DNA of 64,000 bases from Saururus chinensis (Eukaryota > Streptophyta > Magnoliopsida > Piperales > Saururaceae), in the NCBI GenBank assembly GCA_035235625.1, contig CP141145.1:23190563-23254562 (forward strand). The letters are read 5' to 3'. The position numbers and the translations under genes are program-made. Every line of letters begins with the position of its first letter. Position 1 is the first letter of the stretch. The notes under the pieces are model-generated. The model saw only the letters and a program-made list of their open reading frames with translations, was not told the DNA's origin and searched no databases. Of the stretch, positions 56,901 through 64,000 are shown piece after piece.

Positions 56901-58411
56901 GTCAAATCATTTTAACGTTTGAAAATTCAATACTCAAACTATGATGGCCCATAAAATCCATACTTAGTAAAATTAACACATCCAAAATAAGATAATAAAT
57001 TGGTGTCAAGGTTTCATGTACATAGAGCTAGTAATTTATACAAAATTTTAACTCCAGACATCTTGTACCATTAAACATCAGTCAACATAAATGATTATAG
57101 AGCTTTTATTGCAGCAGAATACAAATAAATCATTCAAAAAAAAAAATCTTCTTTCACCTCCGTTTTTGCTACAACTCCTGCAGAATCTAGGGTAGGTGAC
57201 TATATTTATACTAAGTAGGTTTAACTATATTATATAAGCATGCTATTCAAGAGTCTTTGTAAAACAATCATAATCTTAACATAAAATGTTTTGAAAAATA
57301 AATCATCTTATAACAAATCAACCCTGGATCAATCTAGGATCAATCTTGTATATCAATCTCAATCTTAACAAAAAATCTCTTAGAAAATACATCATTAGTT
57401 AACAAATCAATCTTTTCACAAAAAATAGATTTTAGAGGCATGATACCTAATGGCTCACTCTATCACTCATGGGACCACGAAAGCCAGAAGGATAAGAGTC
57501 TTTACATAATACTCCACATTTTGTGCGCACCAAAGCCTAGTATTCAGAACATCATCATAATTTCTAGTTTATTTAACAAGGAATCATCCAGAGATTGCAA
57601 GCACCCAAAACATATCATGACATAAATTAACCATTTCACAGACAAAATTTCTTTATAGAAAACAAAGCCATAAAGCTCATAGTAGCATGATATTTCAAGA
57701 TAAGTAAACTCCTCTAGCACAACATAGGTTTAGAAGTTAAAATTACCTACCTTAACATTTGATGATAATTTTCTTGGTTATAGAGCTCTGTAGTCACAAA
57801 ACCAACCTAGCTACAATGTCTGGCACATGCTTTTATGTAAAATTGCCTCTTGAATGACCCAAATCGGACTTAGAATGACTTATAAATAGAGAAATGAAGT
57901 TTGAGGAGTGTGAGAGTGGTAAAAATTGGAAGAAAAACCCTCCCCGCATTATTTATAGGCCATCTTGCACATCACTGAGCAATGTAGCGATGCAACCCGG
58001 CACAGCCTCGCATCCTGCATGGTTCATGCACTATCACGCATCTGCCCTATTATTTTTTTAATAATTTGTTCATAATACCTAAAATTTTAAAATATTTTTT
58101 CACGCCGAAGTCCGATTCGTTCGTTCTTGGTACTGTTGAGCTTAGATCAATGAGCTCTATAAAACTAGACCACATAAGTAGGTTATTCCACACTGTCCAA
58201 GTGGGTCCTGCCTATGTGGCATGCTTCTTGTAGTCATAACTTACAACCCCGATGTCTGTTTTGAGATATTTAAGACTCATTGCACTCATTTTTCAGAGCT
58301 CTACCATAATATTAAGAAAACTCAATGAGTAAAAAATTTTGAATAAATAAAATTTACTAAAAACTCATTATTAAATTGAGATAATCTTACCAAAAATTCA
58401 AAGTCGTTACA
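53965..58411 (-). mobile_element. Ty3/Gypsy (chromovirus-like) fossil: 5' LTR, gag, protease, RT, RNase H part
   Basis: On the minus strand the LTR occupies 56650-58411, beginning TGTAACGACTTTGAATTTTTGG. Then come gag (start near 56630, with NFFDLMIQKMNQHLQAHG), a protease region, reverse transcriptase (54333-54925, with [16 protein letters not shown] and MPFGLTNAP), and an RNase H segment (to about 53965). The element ends there against another fragment, and no 3' LTR is seen. It is old and broken in many places. Possible target site after the LTR: TTTGT. Confidence 0.85.
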
Positions 58412-58644
58412 TTTGTACCATCGTATTTTGAAAATCCTTCTCCCAACAATTAGCCTTGCCAATCCTTTTCTTTTTAACTTAGTACTGACGGAGTACATTT
58501 GTATTTGATAGTAGAGAGAACATACAAAAGATGTACCTCATTGTTCAAGGGTCTAACGTCAAGCATCTGAGCGAGCTTCAAGTTCCTTTTTGAAATGAGA
58601 GAGTAGTGAGATCCTTTAGCCATGACAGGGAGGTGGAGACAACA
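58412..58644. other. Short unassigned stretch between two LTRs
   Basis: A 62-residue minus-strand frame (58474-58662) crosses into the next LTR. It has no recognised homology. Confidence 0.4.
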
Positions 58645-61417
58645 TGTCACGCACCAGTACACGCTACCCCTGAGCCAAACCCAATTGAAGGAGGAAGCGG
58701 AAAGCGGTGCGATGAGGTGAAGATGAATTGTAGAAAACTTAACCTATCCATGGGTAGAACACTACGGAGTTGCACACGAATACTTTGTACAAAAGCAAAA
58801 TGAGCAAAGAAATGACTACTAATTAAAGATTAGTCCACTCATACCCATATACTAGTCATAAACAAGTCCACACATGGCTAAAATAAGTCTAAGCCAACAA
58901 TGGCTAACATAAAAGTGTTAAGTAGAGTCAAGTGTATATATCTCAACATGACATAGTATCAAAGCTAATATAGCAACCCAAAATCTCTAAAAATTCCCTC
59001 GCAATGATCAGCGCCATCCACATGCTCAACATAGAGCCCATCCGAATAACCTACATGGCACGACATATAGCCCTAAAACAAAACACAAAACAAAGAGGGG
59101 TAAGCCAAAGCTCAACAAGGGTTTTAATACAAAAAGTAAATTCATAATGACAATATAGGCATAATCAATATAACATTCACCACATAATCAATTACCATGC
59201 CCATTCATTATGGAATAGTCACATAAACATGTGGCACCTGTATAACATGTCATACTTTACATTCCATAACATATACTCGTGCCAACTGCATGTCATGCTA
59301 TCTATAACATATCTCATCAATACATAGTCATGCTACCTACATATCATGCTATATATAACATATTTCATCAACTCATAGTCAAGCCACATGCATATCTTGC
59401 TATATATAATATTTCATCATCATGTAGTCATGACACCTGCATATCATGCTATAACCCACATTTCATAAGCACATATCATGCCACCTGTGTATCATAGTTC
59501 AATATAGCTCATAACACATATACACCTCATGTGTGAACATATGAAACTCATTATCATAATCACACCTTGCATGAATCATTCTCAATATAAAATCATGCAT
59601 AAACATTTATCAATAAAAATATTCACCATGCAACATCAAGTGTATTAACTACACACCATCCTACATATCCATCCAAATCATAAAATAAGCTTCATTGTTC
59701 CTACACAACCTGTGTCAATGAGCATTATCTATCATACACATACAACAAATCAATGGTGCATGTCTCACAATTGAGAAAAATAATCAACCCATGCTCCCAG
59801 GACAATCCCTAGTAGGGAAGGTCCGAGTTCATATAAAAGGAAAATTAGAGTGGTTGCATAGGTTCCCTAATTGGGAATGTACCACTTGCTCACTCAGGAC
59901 AATCCTTAGAAAAGGAAGGTCCAAATTCCAAGAAAGAAACTAGAGCAACCTACTAGTCCAGGACTAACCTTGCAAGGGAAAGTCCGAATTCCCCAAAAGG
60001 AAAACTAGAGTAGCATGGTAAGCTAGTGCACACAGACAAGTCATCCTGGATTCTCAAGGTCTAGATAACATATCAAATAAACTCACATAGCAATCTGCTC
60101 CATCTCAACCCAGGGAGGCACCACGTTCTCGAAAGAACGCAAAACAAAATCATGTCCCTTCAAACCCAAAAATGATTTGATAAGCCTCCGAACGATGAAT
60201 CCAATATCTAATTACATCTAATCGATCAACCACAACTAATCATGTTTAATCTTATTTGTAAATTATTTTGATAATGCATACAACATGGTACATATGTGAG
60301 CAAATAATAAATGAGTCCACACATAAGTAAACATGCTCAAATCAATTCCCATGTGCATGAAACATGGTCCATTTGTATTAAATAAAATCATATAGGTCCA
60401 TGGAAGAGTGTACATAAGTGATAGTGCTCAAACCTAAGCTAAAACATGTGAAACATGAACAAGCTATAATCAATGGTATATATGCAAGCACCCCTAATTT
60501 ATCATAGTCCTATCTAACTAAAATCTTGGAGTAAATGTGTAGAAAACATCAAAATATGAGTTCAAGCCAAATATATCACCATGCTAGTCCTAGACAAGTA
60601 TAAATGTATCTATAGTTAAGCTAAAACATGTAAAACATAATTTGCCCTAAATCAATATAACATGTGCAAACATATATTCATAATCAAGGTTAAAAATCTA
60701 CTAGAATCATCAAGTAAATTATGAAGAAGTCATCAAACATGGATTTAAAGCAAGTAAAATATCATACTAAAACTAAACAAGTATAGTCCTAATCATGTTT
60801 GACCTAAATCTTAATTTAAAGATGGTTCTCATACAATCACAGTAGCAATCTAAGTAATACTAATATATTCTAGTCATAAGGAATTAAATTTATGAGAAGA
60901 GAACAAGAAATGACTAAAATATACAAAGATAGGCCATGACATAAATCTGTTGCATTGGCCTTCAATCGGCTTGGCAGGCCGTTTGAACACTGAGTCGTTT
61001 GATCGACCAGACAGGCTGTTCGAACGGCTAGCCATTTGAATGCCCGTTGGGTTGTTTTACGCCCTTAATAAGTCACTTTTTACCCATTTTCTAGTTTGTC
61101 TTCAACCTTCCGAAATTCAAATCGAAAACAATTTAAATGTTAAGATAAATTCCAAAATCATCATAGAACATCATAATATCAAAATATAACCCTATAACAT
61201 GATAGATTTAATCATTCTCATACTTAATCACAAGAAAATAGTTATGAATAACATATTTTTTATAAGTCACCATTAAAGCTCAAAATGAACCAAGAACCCA
61301 CATAAACCTACTCCACGCAATCCAATAGATAAAACCACATGAGATGAAATTTTCTTACCTCTATGAAGCTCTTGGATCGACGAAGAAGCTTCAATCCTCA
61401 AGAAATCCTACCCATAA
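58645..61417 (-). mobile_element. Ty3/Gypsy LTR (Tekay/Del-like), cut at the right by another LTR
   Basis: It starts TGTCACGCACCAGTACACG and shares blocks with the LTRs at 16361 and 22295 ('aaacaaagaggggtaagc', 'ctcaacaagggttttaatac', GTTCGAA-type boxes at 60955-61050). It runs until TGTAAGGTCCC at 61418. Its missing end may lie beyond the inserted element, outside the window. Confidence 0.75.
59255..59500. repeat. Short tandem repeats inside an LTR
   Basis: Four units of about 55-60 bp share 'catcatgctatntataacatatttcatca' and 'tagtcatgccacctgcat', in the same relative place as the repeat regions of related LTRs. Confidence 0.75.
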
Positions 61418-64000
61418 TGTAAGGTCCCTGATTTTCTATGATTTTCTTGCTATTTTTTTGGTCATTTTCGGCAGGAAAATGTGACACTACGATGTATTCA
61501 TATTTATGTATTTTCCCCATATTTATACCCGTAGAGTCGGGTGTGGGGCTTAGTCACAGGCCACAGGCCTTGCTGCGCGCTTACAGCGCGAATTTTGGAG
61601 GTACAACACGTAACCGGGAGGTGAACGTGTATTGGAGACATGGATGTAAAAATTAAAAAGATTAACTATATAAGAAATCCATTTCATGGATTCCAGAACG
61701 AGTCCAGTAACATTTTTGATGTCCAGTAGTTTTTGGAGAAACTCGAGCCCATTTTCGGTTGCTCCGTTCTCCCTCCTCCGTCATCGGATTCCGATGGTTC
61801 TTGTCAGGATCTGCTTTGCCTCACCGTCATGAGTCCGTAGGTATCGGCTATGACCACCGCCACAGCCTCTTCGCTCCTCCACGAGGTGCCAAACTTCGCT
61901 TCGGGTTTTTCTCTCCTTCAATCCCGTTTTTGAGCTGTGGGGGTACGATTTTGATGTCGTTTGTGGCCGCCCTCAACTAGACTTATGTTTAGTTGGCCAC
62001 TAGAAACCCATAGGCACTGGCTAGAGCCACTGCCATGCTTTCTTTGCTCCGCTGTGAGCTACCGACACTTTGGTCGGGTTTTGGTCATATTTTCCATCTC
62101 GTTGTCCATGGGTTTGTTTGAGACGCCGGTGTGTTTCCGGTCGTCGTCTGGCCACCGGACGGACTCCGTCCAGCCTACCTCGACCTAGTATCGATAGGGG
62201 GTTACCGTTTCCGACCCCGCTTCACCCGATTAGATGCTTTGGGTGCGTCTCGGGTTGTTGCCATTGGCGAGTTGTGGGCCATTTTGCCATCGTGGGCTCT
62301 GCCCCAGCTTAGTGACAGTGAGGGTCAGCCCCACTTGGCCCGATTATACCTCTGCTTGGAATAAGCCGCTTAACTTTGCCCTATACCGCGCGAGATGCTT
62401 ACTCGCCCGCACCACGTGTTTTGGTTGTGGGTGGCGATTGGTGATGTCTCCGCTTCGATTGGCCACTACCTCCTGGCCATAGCTCAGTTGCCCTTTTGTG
62501 GGCCTTGGGCCACTACTGTCTTACCCATCTCCCCCTAGAGAGGTCCTTTTGGCCGTGTGTACATGTGGTCATGCGTGTGCGTTTGGGTTTAGGCGCTACA
62601 TTCGTGCCGCCTGACCATCGGTTGGCTTTGCCACCGAGTGGAGTTAACACATAGCCCTGCTCCACCTCTCCTTTGTCCTCGAGCATTGCCCCACGCTCTT
62701 CATCCGTATGTGGGCCCTTGTTGAAGCGAAATCGTCGCCGTTGGGTGCTGTCTACGGCCGATTTTGATGTCTTGCGGATGTCCGAGTACGTCTTAACCAC
62801 CGGCCATCTTCAGTGAGTACATCATTGACTTCTGGTCGCACCGCCACTTATGTTGACACGACATTTCTCCCGGCCGCCCTAGTGTGCCGCCGTGGATTGC
62901 GGATTTTACCGCATTGACTTCTGACACCTAGTTTGGCCGTGATTGTTTCCAGCACTTCCTAAAATCCTCGGGACAACAACTCTCTCCACTTGGCAAAGCT
63001 TTTGGCCGCCAACTCCACCACCGACGCCGCCATCATCATGTGCTCGCCATCAAACGTCATGATTACGAGGTAGGGGAACTTTGAACAGGTAATTTTATGA
63101 TAGCATGCTTTGAATGAGTAGCAGCATGCTAGGATTGTATGATTCCATGCTTTGGATGTTAAGTAACGATACGATTGCATGATGTGCATGTAAGCATGAT
63201 TATATGGTATGTTGAAATGTATATGATATGCATGTTGGCTATAAGTACGTTGGATGTATGTATGAGCTAGTGATGGCTAGCGTGTATGTTTGACGTATGT
63301 ATGCATGTGCTAGTGATGGCTAGCGTGTATGTTTGATGTATGTATAAATGTGTATGTATGCACTAGTGATGGCTAGCGTGTATGTTTGACGTATATATGC
63401 ATGTGCTAGTGATGGCTAGCGTGCATGTTTGAAGTATGTTTGGATTATGCATGTGCTAGTGATGGCTAGCGTGCATGTTTGGAGTATGTATGGATTATGC
63501 ATGTGCTAGTGATGGCTAGCGTGTATGTTTGATATATGTATGCATGTGCTAGTGATGGCTAGCATGTATGTTTGACATATGTATGCATGTGCTAGTGATG
63601 GCTAGCGTGTATATTTGACATATGTATGCATGTGCTAGTGATGGCTAGCGTGCATGTTTGGAGTATGTATGGATTATGCATGTGCTAGTGATGGCTAGTG
63701 TGTATGTTTGACGTATGTATGCATGTGCTAGTGATGGCTAGCGTGTATGTTTGACGTATGTATAAATGTGTATGTATGCACTAGTGATGGCTAGTGAGCA
63801 TGTTTGTAAGTTACGTATGTATGACAGTATGCATATGTTATACATATGTGTGATAGACATACGTATGTATGATGGCTATTTACCTATGCTATGGATATGC
63901 GTATGTGTATGTGGGCAGAGGTATGATCTATGGATGGTAAGAAGTGCCAGTGTTTGGTATGGATTTGGAATATGGATGTGTAAGCGTATGAGGGATGACA
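61418..64000 (+). mobile_element. Ty3/Gypsy-type LTR, partial at window edge
   Basis: It begins TGTAAGGTCCCTGATTTTCTATG, the start type of plus-oriented LTRs here. The body contains a GC-rich, CpG-dense part (61740-62960) and a tandem repeat (63255-63810). The end and target duplication are outside the window. The open frames at 61759-62482 are unsupported. Confidence 0.6.
63255..63810. repeat. Minisatellite, 43-53 bp unit, about 12 copies
   Basis: Every unit contains GCTAGTGATGGCTAGC followed by 'gtgtatgtttgacgtatgtatgcatgt'. The core GCTAG...CTAGC can pair as a small hairpin. Units vary by insertion of a 'gtatggattatg' or 'aaatgtgtatgta' segment, giving a higher-order pattern. Confidence 0.95.

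Noticed and set aside
61759-62482. Overlapping GC-rich open frames as possible genes
   Set aside because: Several frames are open at once because of base composition; they lie within an LTR and show no domain.
63255-63810. CRISPR-like array of regular repeats
   Set aside because: The spacers are copies of each other, the context is a plant LTR, and no cas genes exist. It is a minisatellite.

Overview
The window is nuclear DNA of a flowering plant. The evidence is spliced host genes (a U5 snRNP 40 kDa WD40 protein, a NUCLEAR FUSION DEFECTIVE 6-like protein, a COA3-like cytochrome oxidase assembly factor), long AT-rich introns, Stowaway-type MITEs, hAT and CACTA transposons, and Ty3/Gypsy LTRs of about 2.6-3.3 kb. 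The species cannot be named from the sequence. About three quarters of the window is transposon or repeat.

Layout. 1-7 kb and 12.7-16 kb hold a locally duplicated host block: a leader/promoter module with TGGGCC (site II-like) boxes and a long leader intron made of repeated modules. One copy serves the intact intronless U5-40K coding sequence (11699-12721, minus). Another lies upstream of a small COA3-like gene with a one-base frameshift (1887-2094, minus). A third is an orphan, and a fourth is cut by the left edge. Between them sits a decayed hAT transposon (7700-11049) carrying a BED-finger/hATC transposase relic and a foldback MITE. A 0.7 kb hAT-type MITE with an array of perfect palindromes occurs twice (822-1543; 16055-19727). 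The second copy is split by a 3.0 kb solo LTR with a perfect 5-bp target duplication.

20-32 kb is a nested Ty3/Gypsy fossil: a 5' LTR that received two further solo LTRs, a Met-tRNA-type primer site, a gag fragment, then a CACTA-like insertion full of hairpins and CT tracts, then a 3' LTR fragment. 32-35 kb is intergenic with small repeats and MITEs.

35.1-40.5 kb is the NFD6-like gene on the plus strand. It has two well-defined coding exons and two tandemly duplicated alternative terminal exons, encoding ARNDDV and ARTDGV. A possible cassette exon lies in the same intron.

41-44 kb holds tandem duplications and an AT-rich minisatellite. 44-64 kb is almost entirely LTR material in both orientations, plus a long-TIR element split by a hAT MITE. 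The window ends in a 43-53 bp tandem repeat inside an LTR that runs off the right edge.

The most unusual points are the leader/promoter module shared by unrelated genes, the duplicated alternative last exons of the NFD6-like gene, the palindrome-array MITE, and the repeated palindromic GTTCGAAC boxes kept in several LTRs.
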